Of a stretch of 64,000 nt of DNA, positions 14,515-23,379 are shown one piece after another. The DNA is from JABCZZ01 sp964454545 (GTDB taxonomy: Bacteria > Pseudomonadota > Alphaproteobacteria > Rickettsiales > JABCZZ01). The translations under genes and the position numbers were made by a program. Below the pieces are notes generated by a model. The model was given only the letters and a program-made list of their open reading frames with translations. It did no database searches and was not told the DNA's origin. The stretch is from assembly GCA_964454545.1 (NCBI GenBank), contig CAYVTI010000008.1, positions 7,015 to 71,014 on the forward strand, read 5' to 3'. Every line of letters begins with the position of its first letter. The first letter of the stretch is position 1.

Positions 14515-16961
14515 GGCTGGGGTGATTCGGCCACATTGCCACGGGCGCTATAGCGCTTGAGTATGGCTTTCAGTTCGTTCATCTGGAATGGCTTTGAGAT
14601 ATACTGATCCATGCCTGCCTCGAGGCAGCGTTCCCTGTCCCCTTGCAGTGCGTGTGCGGTTATGGCGATGATCGGCAGGCGCGGCAGCTGCTTGGCTTTC
14701 TCTTCCCTTCGTATAATCTGCGTTGCTTCAAAACCGTCCATGTCCGGCATCTGCACGTCCATCAATACGGCGTCATACCTGTTTCTGCCGGTCTGTATTT
14801 TTGCCAATGCATCTTCACCGTTCGTGGCAATGTCAAAAGTATATCCCAGGCTTTCCACCATATGGGCGGCCACCATCACATTGGGCTTGTAATCCTCCAC
14901 GAGCAAGATATGCCCGTGTATGGTATCTGTTTCAGGCTTCTCTGGTGTATTGTTTCCGTGAGATGCAGAGTGTGTTTCGGAAATACCGGCGAGTTCGAGC
15001 GGAAGATGTAGAGTGAATTCCGATCCTTTACCCAGAACGCTTTTGGCTGTGATGCCGCCCCCCATGATCTCCGCCAGATTCCTGCTGATGGCCAGGCCCA
15101 GCCCGGTCCCTCCGTATTTGCGCGTCGTTGAGGTATCGCCCTGCGTGAACTTCTCAAAGATCCCTTCCAGTTTATCGGAGGCAATGCCAATGCCCGTGTC
15201 TGAAACTATTACATGCACGTAAGTGTGATTGGGTTCCTGCTGCGGGGAAGTAGTGATGCTTACCGTCACCCTGCCTTTTTCGGTAAACTTTACTGCATTG
15301 CTGATCAGGTTCATCAATATCTGCTTGATACGCAGGGGGTCGCCCATAAAGCGCTTTTGATCAACAACAGAATCGTCATGTTCGAGTGTAATGCCTTTCT
15401 CGCATGCCTTGACGGAAAGCATGCCGAATATTTCACCGATGATTTCTCCGAGCGTGAAAGGAATATGTTCCAGTTCAATCTGATTGGTTTCTATTTTGGC
15501 GATATCAAGCAGATCATTGATCAATCCCAGGAGCGATTGCGCGCTCAGTTGGAGCGTATTTACCATTTCCTTCTGCTTGCTGGAAAGAGCCGTATCCATG
15601 GCCAATATGCCTGAAAGGCCGACCACCGCATTCATGGGAGTGCGGATTTCGTGACTCATATTGGCCAGGAATTCGGATTTGGCGTGACTCGCCGCCTCCG
15701 CCTTGTCGCGCGCCTCGGCAATGGCTTCCCGCGACTGCACCTGCTGGGAGATATCACGGAAATAGCATACGAGACCGAAGCGTCCGTCCGACAGGATAAT
15801 GCGCTCCGTGCGCCACTCGTAATATTCCATCACCTTGCGATCGATCCGGAACTCGGCGCACTCCGGCGTGAAATAAGGTTCGCCGATTTCAAGCGTGCGC
15901 CTGAAGATATTGACTACTTCGTCCGCATGATCTTTTGGCCAAAGGTGATGAATAATTTCGCTGAAGTCACGATTGAGCAGCCCGCCGGGAATATCGCCCA
16001 GTATGGGCAGGGCAACGGGATTCACCTGACAGATGCGGAAATCGGCATCCACCAGAAATACGCCCAACGGCGCAGCATTTAAAAGCGTTTCGAACTGTTT
16101 GCTGTGGGAGCGCAGCGCTTCTTCCACTTTCTTGCGTTCCGTCACGTCCCGTGTCGTACCGGCAATGGCCTCGACTTTCCCATCCTCTCCGAGGACGGGA
16201 ACGAAGATATATTCATAGATCCGCCGTCCGAAGGTTCCGGTAAAAGGCGCTTCTCCGCGGAGAGGCTTTTTGGTAGCGATGACCTGCTCTATTTCGCGAT
16301 CGTGCATGGCTGCATGCCACGCTTCATATCCCAGTTCCAGAAAAGTTTTGCCTAACGCCTCTTCGCGCGTTCGCCCCCACATTTTAAGCAGCACTTCATT
16401 AGCGTAGATAAAATGATGATTGATATCAAACACATACGCCAGATCGGGAGTATTGTTCAGAATGGCTTCATATAAGCGCCGTTGCCGTTCCGATTCGGCC
16501 TGGCTGATACGCAACGCTTCTTCCGCCTGTTTGCGGGAGGTGATATCGCTCGCCGCGCCGAACCATTCAACGACTTTCCCCTGCGTATCCAGGATGGGGA
16601 CCGCACGCGAGAGGGTCCAGCCCACACTTCCGTCGGTACGCAGGATCCTGTGTTCCAGCTTAAAAACATTTTTTGTCAGGACGGCCTTGCGGATCGCTGT
16701 CTTTACTTTGGGCTGCTCATAGAGAGGGATATATTTCTCAAGCCAGTTTCGTGTAGGCTCATAGGTATCGGCAATAAAATCCCGGCCCTGTAGGTAGTAC
16801 ATCTCGCTCCAGTCCGGACTTACGCGGTACACTATATCCCAACCGGCCGTAACCAGCGCGCGGAAGCGCAGTAACGTACCCATTTCATCGCCGCCAGCGA
16901 AAATTTTTGAGTGGATGGAGAGGCTTGTTGCGTTTTCCAGAGGCACAGTCATGCAAATCAT
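14505..16961 (-). CDS. Hybrid sensor histidine kinase with three PAS domains
   Basis: 818 residues, cytoplasmic, no membrane segment. PAS domains are at about 30-145, 160-280 and 285-405, each followed by a PAC-like end (GAASDITSRK, GTTRDVTERK, CYFRDISQQ). The dimerisation/phosphoacceptor domain has H437 in SHEIRTP, the ATPase has N-box NLISNAVKF and DTGIGI/GGTGLGL boxes, and a receiver domain (about 683-805) has phosphoacceptor D735 in LMDVQMPD and the lysine in SKPF. The C-terminus has no Hpt domain, so a separate phosphotransfer protein is expected. It is the terminal gene facing the CapK-like gene. The ligand of the PAS domains cannot be told from the sequence. Confidence 0.93.
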   Translation of the reverse strand: MICMTVPLENATSLSIHSKIFAGGDEMGTLLRFRALVTAGWDIVYRVSPDWSEMYYLQGRDFIADTYEPTRNWLEKYIPLYEQPKVKTAIRKAVLTKNVFKLEHRILRTDGSVGWTLSRAVPILDTQGKVVEWFGAASDITSRKQAEEALRISQAESERQRRLYEAILNNTPDLAYVFDINHHFIYANEVLLKMWGRTREEALGKTFLELGYEAWHAAMHDREIEQVIATKKPLRGEAPFTGTFGRRIYEYIFVPVLGEDGKVEAIAGTTRDVTERKKVEEALRSHSKQFETLLNAAPLGVFLVDADFRICQVNPVALPILGDIPGGLLNRDFSEIIHHLWPKDHADEVVNIFRRTLEIGEPYFTPECAEFRIDRKVMEYYEWRTERIILSDGRFGLVCYFRDISQQVQSREAIAEARDKAEAASHAKSEFLANMSHEIRTPMNAVVGLSGILAMDTALSSKQKEMVNTLQLSAQSLLGLINDLLDIAKIETNQIELEHIPFTLGEIIGEIFGMLSVKACEKGITLEHDDSVVDQKRFMGDPLRIKQILMNLISNAVKFTEKGRVTVSITTSPQQEPNHTYVHVIVSDTGIGIASDKLEGIFEKFTQGDTSTTRKYGGTGLGLAISRNLAEIMGGGITAKSVLGKGSEFTLHLPLELAGISETHSASHGNNTPEKPETDTIHGHILLVEDYKPNVMVAAHMVESLGYTFDIATNGEDALAKIQTGRNRYDAVLMDVQMPDMDGFEATQIIRREEKAKQLPRLPIIAITAHALQGDRERCLEAGMDQYISKPFQMNELKAILKRYSARGNVAESPQPQG

Positions 16962-17396
16962 TGGTTTTTTAATTTATCATACGCCTGCATATTGAAAGGC
17001 ATACGCAAACTAAAGATTATTATCAGTCAATAGAATAGCGTGATATGAATAATATAAGGAATCAATATGTTTTTCTTAAAATAGCTATCCGGATGAAGCA
17101 GCCCGCTATTTTGCCAATTCCGGCAAGAAGTGTCCAAGGCCGTTGGCAATAGACTCTTGAAAGCTGCCATTAACTGCCTGAAAATATAAGTTTCCGGAGA
17201 AGGAGAGAATGGAATAAGGCCAGATTTCCTTGACACCTCGTTTTATAAAGCTATTTGTCAACCCGGATTTGGTCTGATCGCCCTGTGCGATTATAACCTT
17301 TCAGATATTGCGGCGTTTGTCCTTCAGGGTTGTCGTTAATCGTTACTTATAACAACCAGCACGATATGTGTCCTGTGCATGGAAAGAGTGAGAATC
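16962..17396. other. Divergent intergenic region, kinase / porin
   Basis: No gene seen; a 69-codon minus-strand frame at 17027-17236 has no ribosome site or recognisable content. The region must hold promoters for the kinase (minus) and the porin (plus); one candidate for the porin is at 17230-17257. Confidence 0.4.
17230..17257 (+). promoter_or_regulatory. Candidate promoter of the OprB-type porin gene
   Basis: Perfect -35 hexamer TTGACA (17230-17235), a 16-base spacer and a weak -10 TATTTG (17252-17257), about 140 bases before the porin start codon. The long leader would leave room for further control. Confidence 0.35.
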
Positions 17397-18755
17397 ATGA
17401 AAAAGGCATTGTTTTCCTTTATCTGCGCATTGGCAGTGTCTGGGATTAATTTTAGCGTGAACGCGGAAGAGGGAAGCGTGTCATCCCAATTCCAGGCACT
17501 GATAGGCAATACCAACCCGGAACAGGAAGACTGGAGCCTGCACGGCCAGGGAACTGAAATTATACAAGGCTATCCTTCCTTCCCCGCGGCGTATAGCGGG
17601 GCAAATAGCCTTGTCTCGGAGGCGCAGTGGAAAAATACCACGACCGCGACTCTTTTCATAGGCCGCCGCCTGTGGAAAGGCGCGGCAGTGTACTGGGATC
17701 GTGAGCTCTATGAAGGCAAGGGATTAAGCAATACGCTGGGCGTTGCGGGGTTCCCTAACGGCGAAGCCAATAAAGCGGGTTCATGGCCCATTAAGACAAA
17801 CAATGCACGGATGTTTATTCGTCAGGTGATTGGTTTTGGCGGCCCTACTGAGCAGATAGAAGCAGATCAGAATCAGCTCGCCGGCAGGGAAGATATTTCC
17901 CGTCTTACGCTTACTGCGGGTAAATTCGCCGCAAATGACATGTTTGATAATAACAGTTACAGCCATGATCCGCGCACCCAGTTTCTTAACTGGGCATTGA
18001 TGGATTCAGCCGCCTGGGATTATCCGGCCAATGCGCGTGGCTATACGGACGGCGTTGCGCTTGAGCTTAATCAGGACAACTGGGCGCTGCGCTACGGCGT
18101 GTTCATGGAGCCGGAACAGCCTAATCAAAGCGATTTGGTTTTCCACAGCGTGAATAACGTGGGACAGGTGGCGGAACTGGAGGAGCGCTATAAGATACAG
18201 GACAATCCCGGAAAACTCCGCTTTCTTGTCTTTCTGAATCGCAATCGCGAGGCGCATCTCAGTGATGTGCTGGATGCGCCGGATGTTAACGCGGCTCTCA
18301 TCCGGTCAAGGAGTTATGGCGGCAGCAAATATGGTTTTGCCATCAATGCGGAGCAGAAATTGACAGATGACGTTGGCGCGTTTACCCGGTTTAGCTGGAA
18401 CGACGGCAAAACCGAAGAATGGATGTTTACGGATATAAATGAAAGCGCCGCTGCCGGGCTAAGCCTAGACGGAAAGCGCTGGGGACGGCCCGAGGATACG
18501 TGGGGAATCGCAGGCGTGGTTAACGCCATATCCAGCGATCAACGCAAATTCCTTGAGCAGGGAGGTCTCGGGATCCTGGTAGGAGACGGCAGGCTTAGTT
18601 ATTCACCGGAAATGATTCTTGAGACTTACTATGCGCTCAAGATCATCCGCTATGTTACATTTTCCCCGGATTACCAGTTTATTGCCAATCCGGGCTATAA
18701 TACGGATCGCGGGCCGGTCAGTATTTTCGCTGCACGGCTTCATATGGAATTTTAG
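17397..18755 (+). CDS. OprB-family carbohydrate-selective porin
   Basis: The 452 residues begin with a signal peptide (MKKALFSFICALAVSGINFSVNA-EEG). The mature part starts like OprB (FQALIGNTNPEQEDWSLHGQGTEIIQGYPSFPAAYSGANSL) and continues with alternating beta strands, the RLTLTAGKFAANDMFDNNSYSHDPRTQFLNWALMDSAAWDYPANARGY block and a terminal aromatic residue (AARLHMEF), as needed for outer-membrane barrel assembly. OprB-type porins admit glucose and other sugars. I chose the ATG at 17397 over the one at 17379 because it begins the signal peptide. It is a single gene followed by a repeat element. Confidence 0.88.
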   Translation: MKKALFSFICALAVSGINFSVNAEEGSVSSQFQALIGNTNPEQEDWSLHGQGTEIIQGYPSFPAAYSGANSLVSEAQWKNTTTATLFIGRRLWKGAAVYWDRELYEGKGLSNTLGVAGFPNGEANKAGSWPIKTNNARMFIRQVIGFGGPTEQIEADQNQLAGREDISRLTLTAGKFAANDMFDNNSYSHDPRTQFLNWALMDSAAWDYPANARGYTDGVALELNQDNWALRYGVFMEPEQPNQSDLVFHSVNNVGQVAELEERYKIQDNPGKLRFLVFLNRNREAHLSDVLDAPDVNAALIRSRSYGGSKYGFAINAEQKLTDDVGAFTRFSWNDGKTEEWMFTDINESAAAGLSLDGKRWGRPEDTWGIAGVVNAISSDQRKFLEQGGLGILVGDGRLSYSPEMILETYYALKIIRYVTFSPDYQFIANPGYNTDRGPVSIFAARLHMEF

Positions 18756-18760
18756 ACACA

Positions 18761-18915
18761 TAGAGCGTTCTTGATTTAAGTGACTACAAAAACGCTCCCG
18801 TTTTTTAATGGCGCTCAAGCGCCGCGCAGGCTGCGCTCCCCCTTGGCCGCCAGCCGGAGCTAAAGCTCCTCCCCGCATTTCCGTTTTTGTCTGCGACTAA
18901 AACGAACATGCTCTA
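18761..18915. repeat. 155-bp element with long imperfect terminal inverted repeats
   Basis: The ends TAGAGCGTTCTTG... and ...CGAACATGCTCTA are imperfect inverted copies that extend about 35 bases (shared TAGAGC, TTTA-GT, ACAAAAACG blocks; roughly 22 of 35 match by eye). The interior has small hairpins (GGCGCT-CA-AGCGCC, GGAGCT-AA-AGCTCC) and AAAAACG-CTCC-CGTTTTT, which is followed by T and may terminate the porin transcript. No reading frame of note. It has the form of a MITE or a large intergenic palindromic repeat. Confidence 0.6.
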
Positions 18916-19020
18916 GAAACCGGAAATCTTGTATTCCGACGATGTGAAACACAGCGAAATTTTATAACTTTCCTTGTTATATTGTCCGGGAACATTATCA
19001 CTATCACTCAAGGAGAGTTT

Positions 19021-19887
19021 ATGCCTGCATTTATTACAGAAAACAGCGTATCCATCTATTATAAAGATTGGGGTAAGGGGCAGCCCGTGGTCTTTAGCCA
19101 CGGCTGGCCGCTTTCTTCCGATGCCTGGGAAAATCAGATGTTTTTCCTGGCATCCAAGGGATATCGCTGTGTCGCCCATGACCGTCGCGGTCACGGCCGT
19201 TCCGATCAGCCGTGGGATGGCAACGATATGGATACCTATGCCGACGATCTGGCGCAACTGATCGAGAAGCTCGACCTGAAAAATGTCATCCTTGTCGGTC
19301 ATTCGACCGGCGGCGGCGAAGTTGCGCGCTACATCGGCCGTCACGGTACGAAGCGTGTCGCAGCAGCCGTGTTGATCAGCGCCGTTACGCCGGGTATGAT
19401 TAAAACGTCCCGCAATCCTGGCGGGGTGCCTATGGAAGTATTTGACGCTATACGGAGGGGCATGACCATCGATCGCACGCAACTCTTCAAGGACTTTACC
19501 GCCCCATTCTACAGCACCAATCGCTTAGGCGCCAAAGCAAGCCGGGGCCTGATCGATTCCTTCTGGCGGATTTCCATGCAGGGTGGCTTCAAGGGCGAGT
19601 ATGACTGCATCAAAGCCTTTTCGGAGACCGACTTCGCGGAGGATCTGAAAAAATTCACCGTGCCGACGCTCATTCTTCATGGCGATGACGATCAGATCGT
19701 GCCGATCGATGTCGGTGCGCACCGCACCGTGCAGATGGTTAAGAATGCGATCCTGAAGGTCTATCCCGGTGCGCCGCATGATCTGCCGGCAGTGGCAAAA
19801 GATCAGGTGAATGCCGACTTACTTGCTTTTATAAAAACTGGCAAGCTCAGCCAGGCGCCGGAAGAGCAAAAGAAAAGCGCCGCCTGA
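19021..19887 (+). CDS. Alpha/beta hydrolase, non-haem chloroperoxidase-like
   Basis: 288 residues of the alpha/beta-hydrolase fold close to the cofactor-free haloperoxidase/esterase group. An oxyanion motif lies in VVFSHGWPLSSDAW, the nucleophile Ser in GHSTGGGE, the acid Asp in LHGDDDQIVP and the His in GAPHDLPAV. It hydrolyses esters or forms peracids from carboxylic acids and peroxide in vitro (family knowledge). I took the ATG at 19021, which follows AAGGAG by 6 bases. It heads the run with a peroxiredoxin, a DsbA-like protein and a pyrophosphatase-like protein, a context that points to oxidative stress. There is no signal peptide, so it is cytoplasmic. Confidence 0.9.
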   Translation: MPAFITENSVSIYYKDWGKGQPVVFSHGWPLSSDAWENQMFFLASKGYRCVAHDRRGHGRSDQPWDGNDMDTYADDLAQLIEKLDLKNVILVGHSTGGGEVARYIGRHGTKRVAAAVLISAVTPGMIKTSRNPGGVPMEVFDAIRRGMTIDRTQLFKDFTAPFYSTNRLGAKASRGLIDSFWRISMQGGFKGEYDCIKAFSETDFAEDLKKFTVPTLILHGDDDQIVPIDVGAHRTVQMVKNAILKVYPGAPHDLPAVAKDQVNADLLAFIKTGKLSQAPEEQKKSAA

Positions 19888-19964
19888 GATTATAATAAAT
19901 GTGATTACTAATTATGTCGCGTGTGCAGGTTTTTCCCTGTAGCGCTATAAGAAGAGAGGATGAA

Positions 19965-20450
19965 ATGGGCGCACTTGCCGTCGGCACCAAGGCACCGGAC
20001 TTTACTCTGCCAACAACGCCGGATCAAAAAGTATCTTTGTCGGAGTTCCTGGGGCGCAATGTCGTTCTGGTGTTCTATCCCGCTGACTGGAGTCCGGTCT
20101 GTGGCGATCAGCTGGCGCTCTATAATGAACTGCGCGAGCAGTTCGAGGATCTGAACGCTTCGCTGATGGGAGTTTCCGTTGATGGCATCTGGTGCCATCT
20201 CGCCTATGAAAAAAATAACAACTTTCATTTCCCGCTAATGTCGGATTTCGAGCCCAAGGGTAAAGTAGCCCGTCAATATGGTGTGTACCGCGAGCAGGAG
20301 GGCGTCACGGAGCGCGCGCTGTTTGTGATCGATGCTGAAGGGACGATCCGCTACAGCTATATTTCGCCGCTGGGCGTTAATCCCGGCGCGGCGAGCATTA
20401 TCCGGGCATTACGAAACATCGCGGCAAAAGGGAAGGAGCAGGCGGCATGA
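19965..20450 (+). CDS. Peroxiredoxin (AhpC/TSA, Bcp/AhpE-like)
   Basis: 161 residues with a thioredoxin-like fold: APDFTLPTTPDQKVSLSEFLGRNVVLVFYPADWSPVCGDQL. The peroxidatic cysteine is in the PxxxVC-type site, here WSPVCGD, with the usual Thr replaced by Ser. There is no clear resolving cysteine close by in the first half, and C-terminal GIWCHLAYEK may supply one. It reduces peroxides with help from thiol donors. The start at 19965 (MGALAVG) has GAGAGGA upstream; a longer frame from 19914 does not. It overlaps the DsbA-like gene by 4 bp (ATGA), a possible source of reducing or oxidising partner. Confidence 0.93.
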   Translation: MGALAVGTKAPDFTLPTTPDQKVSLSEFLGRNVVLVFYPADWSPVCGDQLALYNELREQFEDLNASLMGVSVDGIWCHLAYEKNNNFHFPLMSDFEPKGKVARQYGVYREQEGVTERALFVIDAEGTIRYSYISPLGVNPGAASIIRALRNIAAKGKEQAA

Positions 20451-21028
20451 TAAACGACGATGACAATATTCTGGTTGAACCTGTGGGTTCGAAAGACCAT
20501 GTGCAGGGCCCGGCGCATGCGCCGGTCACACTGGTGGAATATGGCGATTACCAGTGCCCGTTCTGCGGCGAGGCCTATCTTGTCCTGAAAGAGGTCAAGA
20601 AACAGATGGGTGATGATCTGCGCTTTGTGTTCCGCAATTTCCCCTTAACCGAAATGCATCCTTATGCCTTTATTGCTGCCGAAGCTGCCGAGGCAGCAGG
20701 TGCGCAGGGCAGATTCTGGGAAATGCATAACATGCTCTACGGGAACCAGGAACATCTGGAACCGGAGGCGCTGGTTGGCTATGCGAAGGCGCTCAGGCTC
20801 GATGCGGGGCGTTTCGTGAGGGAGATGAACGCGGGCACGTATGCCGCCAGGATCAGGCATGATTTCCAGACCGGCCTGATGAGCGGGGTCAATGGCACTC
20901 CAACGCTGTTCATTAACGGGGAACGCTATGACGGGGAGCGCGATGTGGAGGCGCTGCTGGAAGTATTGCAGGCTTTTGCGGAAGAAAGCGGTCCCAGAAT
21001 GAAAGCTGCCCGCAGGCATAGAGCGTAA
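20447..21028 (+). CDS. DsbA-family thioredoxin-fold protein
   Basis: 193 residues with the thiol-redox site CPFC in EYGDYQCPFCGEAYLVLKEV, the helical insertion RNFPLTEMHPYAFIAAEAAEAAGAQGRFWEMHNMLY typical of DsbA/DSBA-like and cyclophilin-linked thioredoxins, and the cis-Pro loop GVNGTPTLFINGERY. No signal peptide is present (it begins MINDDDNILVEPVGSKDHVQG), so it is cytoplasmic, unlike classic DsbA. It overlaps the peroxiredoxin gene by 4 bp and is likely its redox partner. The next gene begins one base after its stop. Confidence 0.92.
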   Translation: MINDDDNILVEPVGSKDHVQGPAHAPVTLVEYGDYQCPFCGEAYLVLKEVKKQMGDDLRFVFRNFPLTEMHPYAFIAAEAAEAAGAQGRFWEMHNMLYGNQEHLEPEALVGYAKALRLDAGRFVREMNAGTYAARIRHDFQTGLMSGVNGTPTLFINGERYDGERDVEALLEVLQAFAEESGPRMKAARRHRA

Positions 21029-21029
21029 T

Positions 21030-21575
21030 ATGACCAGATTGGATCATCTGCCCTCTCGTAACAGGGAGTTGAATACCATTCAGGCTGTTATCGATACGCC
21101 ATGCGGCAGCAGGGCCAAATATAAATACGACGGAGATATTGACGGATTTCGCCTGAGCAAGCTTTTGCCTCTGGGCGCTTATTTTCCTTTCAACTTCGGT
21201 TTCATCCCGTCTACATGCGCTGAGGATGGCGATTCGCTGGATGTGCTGGTACTGACGGACGAGCCCCTGATCCTCGGCGTGGTTGCGCCTGTCAAGCTTA
21301 TCGGCGTGTTGAAAGCGGAGCAGACCGAAGAGGGAAAATCTTTTCGCAATGATCGGCTTATCGGCATTGTGAAGACGAAATATAATTTGTCTGACATTCA
21401 TTCCTTAAAAGATATAGATACGCATACGCTGGAAGAAATCGAGCATTTCTTTATTTCCTATAATCATGCCGAAAAACGTGTGTATCGTCCCATAGGGCGC
21501 GGAAACGCAGAAGAAGCCGAAATCCTATTGAGTAAAGGAGAACGGCGTCATGAGGCTTCGTCTAACCACCAGTGA
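21030..21575 (+). CDS. Inorganic pyrophosphatase-like protein (divergent family I)
   Basis: 181 residues aligned with soluble family I pyrophosphatases: IDTPCGSRAKYKYD, PFNFGFIPST, EDGDSLDVLVL and LEEIEHFFISYNHAEKR. The classic signature DGDPxDVLV has Ser for Pro. The acidic metal site that is TDEAGED in E. coli reads TEEGKSFRND here, with Glu in place of the first Asp and an insertion. This may be a pyrophosphatase with altered metal use, or a paralogue with another phosphoanhydride substrate. It is the last gene of the hydrolase-peroxiredoxin-DsbA run, starting one base after the previous stop. Confidence 0.82.
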   Translation: MTRLDHLPSRNRELNTIQAVIDTPCGSRAKYKYDGDIDGFRLSKLLPLGAYFPFNFGFIPSTCAEDGDSLDVLVLTDEPLILGVVAPVKLIGVLKAEQTEEGKSFRNDRLIGIVKTKYNLSDIHSLKDIDTHTLEEIEHFFISYNHAEKRVYRPIGRGNAEEAEILLSKGERRHEASSNHQ

Positions 21576-21678
21576 CTTTAAATTAGGGTTTCTTAATCCT
21601 AACTTTGAGTTGCATATTGCATTTACGTGACCTATTTTGCATGAAAGGTAACGCGTGGTTAATTTCATGAGTTAGTTA

Positions 21679-22401
21679 ATGCGAGACAATACCAGTCCAA
21701 AGATATCTTTAGAGCAGGTTGTGGAATATATACATAGGGATTCTGCCGTATGGGAAGGTATCTCGTTATTTTACGCGCCTATGCCGGGTATCGAAAAAGA
21801 ACCATTTAAAACCACCGCAGAGACATTCATCAGGAATAATCCGGACGCCTTGCTGTTTGAAAGCAAGGATAAAAGTATCATGGTGCTGGGCGCAAAGCAG
21901 GCTCCCGAAATGGCATATGAAGAGCAAAATCACTGTCTCTGGGTAGAAAACATCGCGGAAAAATGGTCTCAGGTATGTAGCGCGCTGGGCGGTTTCATTG
22001 CAAAAAAGACCGCTAACCAGAATGCCAGAGATGAAAATCGCCGCTGTTCCATTCTGATAGTGGAAGACGATCCTTTAATGAACAAGATGATGGAACATCA
22101 TTTAAGCCGCTTTGGCACAGTGATTGCCACCAGCAATTATCATCAGGCGACGGCTAATTATATGGTGCAAAAGCCGGACATTGTTTTTCTTGATATCCAT
22201 TATAAGGGAAACGATATGGATGGATTTGACGCGCTCAGGAACATACTGATTGCGGATGAAAACGCCTATATCATTATGGTGTCGGGCGACGGCCAGTTGC
22301 AGACCCGGCTGGAAGCCATGCGCCTTGGCGCGCGCGGATTCGTGGCAAAACCCTTCAGCGCTTCCCACTTCACGCATTATATTTCCAAGATTACTTCATA
22401 G
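21679..22401 (+). CDS. Response regulator with unknown N-terminal domain, copy 1
   Basis: 240 residues. Residues 1-110 form an unassigned domain (HRDSAVWEGISLFYAP...DALLFESKDKSIMVLG...WVENIAEKWSQVCSALGGFIAKK). Residues 122-240 are a receiver domain: acidic pocket E129-D130-D131, phosphoacceptor D172 in VFLDIHYKG, Ser in MVSGDG, Lys224 in VAKPF. No DNA-binding or enzymatic output domain follows, so the N-terminal domain is probably the output or a sensor. The following gene has the same architecture in tandem. The start is the ATG at 21679, with a poor ribosome site. Confidence 0.85.
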   Translation: MRDNTSPKISLEQVVEYIHRDSAVWEGISLFYAPMPGIEKEPFKTTAETFIRNNPDALLFESKDKSIMVLGAKQAPEMAYEEQNHCLWVENIAEKWSQVCSALGGFIAKKTANQNARDENRRCSILIVEDDPLMNKMMEHHLSRFGTVIATSNYHQATANYMVQKPDIVFLDIHYKGNDMDGFDALRNILIADENAYIIMVSGDGQLQTRLEAMRLGARGFVAKPFSASHFTHYISKITS

Positions 22402-22417
22402 AGGAAGAGCATCTGAT

Positions 22418-23179
22418 ATGGAAATCATGTCCAATCATAATCGTCAGGAATTATTGGATTATATCCCTTATATTAAGGCGTCGGTCAAAGAATGGCTGTT
22501 TGTAGACGTCCGGTTGGCGGAGGAACCGGGTACGGATTTTACGGTGATGATGGCAGCCAAAATGCTGCATGCCATGTTCTGTGACAAGGAAGGTAAAATA
22601 TATATATGCAATGAGCATGAAATACTCATGCTGATCCGCTGGAAGAAACCCACCGAGTCCGATAAGCTAACCCGTACGGTTACCAAGGAGCTGGGGGAAG
22701 AGCGCTGCAAAGTAAGCACGCAGGGAGCCACTGCGGAAGGTTTTATGAAAATCGCCCTCCTGATAGGACGCCAGAAGCCATCTGAATCCACGCTTGCGGA
22801 TAAGCGATCTGCCAGGAAGGAGAATGTGGTGCTGGTCGCCGACGACGATATGTATATGCGCATGCTGGTGAAGAAAGGAGTGCCTCCCGGTACTGCCGTA
22901 CATGAACTCTCCACGGGTACCGAAGTGGTAGATGCATACAAGGAATATCTTCCTGACATGGTGTTTCTGGACATCCATCTCCCGGGCAGGGAAGGCACGC
23001 AGCTCCTTCACGACTTGCTGGCTTACGACAGCAGCGCATATATTATCATGCTGAGCGCTGACAGCTCACCGGAGAATGTCGAATTCACTGCGAAGAAAGG
23101 CGCCAAGGATTTTCTCACGAAGCCCTTCAATAAGGAGAGATTGCTGGAATGCTTCCATAAATGCCCTACGCTTTGCTGA
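22418..23179 (+). CDS. Response regulator with unknown N-terminal domain, copy 2
   Basis: 253 residues. The N-terminal 115 residues (YIPYIKASVKEWLFVDVRLAEEPGTDFTVMMAAKML...GKIYICNEHEILMLIRW...GFMKIALLIGR) resemble the copy-1 domain in length and strand pattern, though identity is low. The receiver domain (about 136-250) has ADDD (141-144), phosphoacceptor D185 in VFLDIHLPG, MLSAD and TKPF. It ends at a cysteine-containing C-terminus (CFHKCPTLC). The ATG at 22418 follows GAGGAAGAG by 9 bases. It lies 16 bases after copy 1 and 200 bases before the YfiR-like gene, so all may belong to one signalling unit. Confidence 0.85.
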   Translation: MEIMSNHNRQELLDYIPYIKASVKEWLFVDVRLAEEPGTDFTVMMAAKMLHAMFCDKEGKIYICNEHEILMLIRWKKPTESDKLTRTVTKELGEERCKVSTQGATAEGFMKIALLIGRQKPSESTLADKRSARKENVVLVADDDMYMRMLVKKGVPPGTAVHELSTGTEVVDAYKEYLPDMVFLDIHLPGREGTQLLHDLLAYDSSAYIIMLSADSSPENVEFTAKKGAKDFLTKPFNKERLLECFHKCPTLC

Positions 23180-23379
23180 TTTACAAATGTAATCAATGAA
23201 TGTCCGATTGCTTCAGGCGTGTTTATTGCTTTTTATGCGCTGTATTGGAACGCGTGTAACCCTTCCGCAACGGTGCTTGGTAAAATATACGATAAATATA
23301 CGGCGCTGAACCAGTGAGTTGACACAATTGCTTTTTTAGTATTCCGTGAGGAAATTGTATAATAAATGGTTATATAGTA

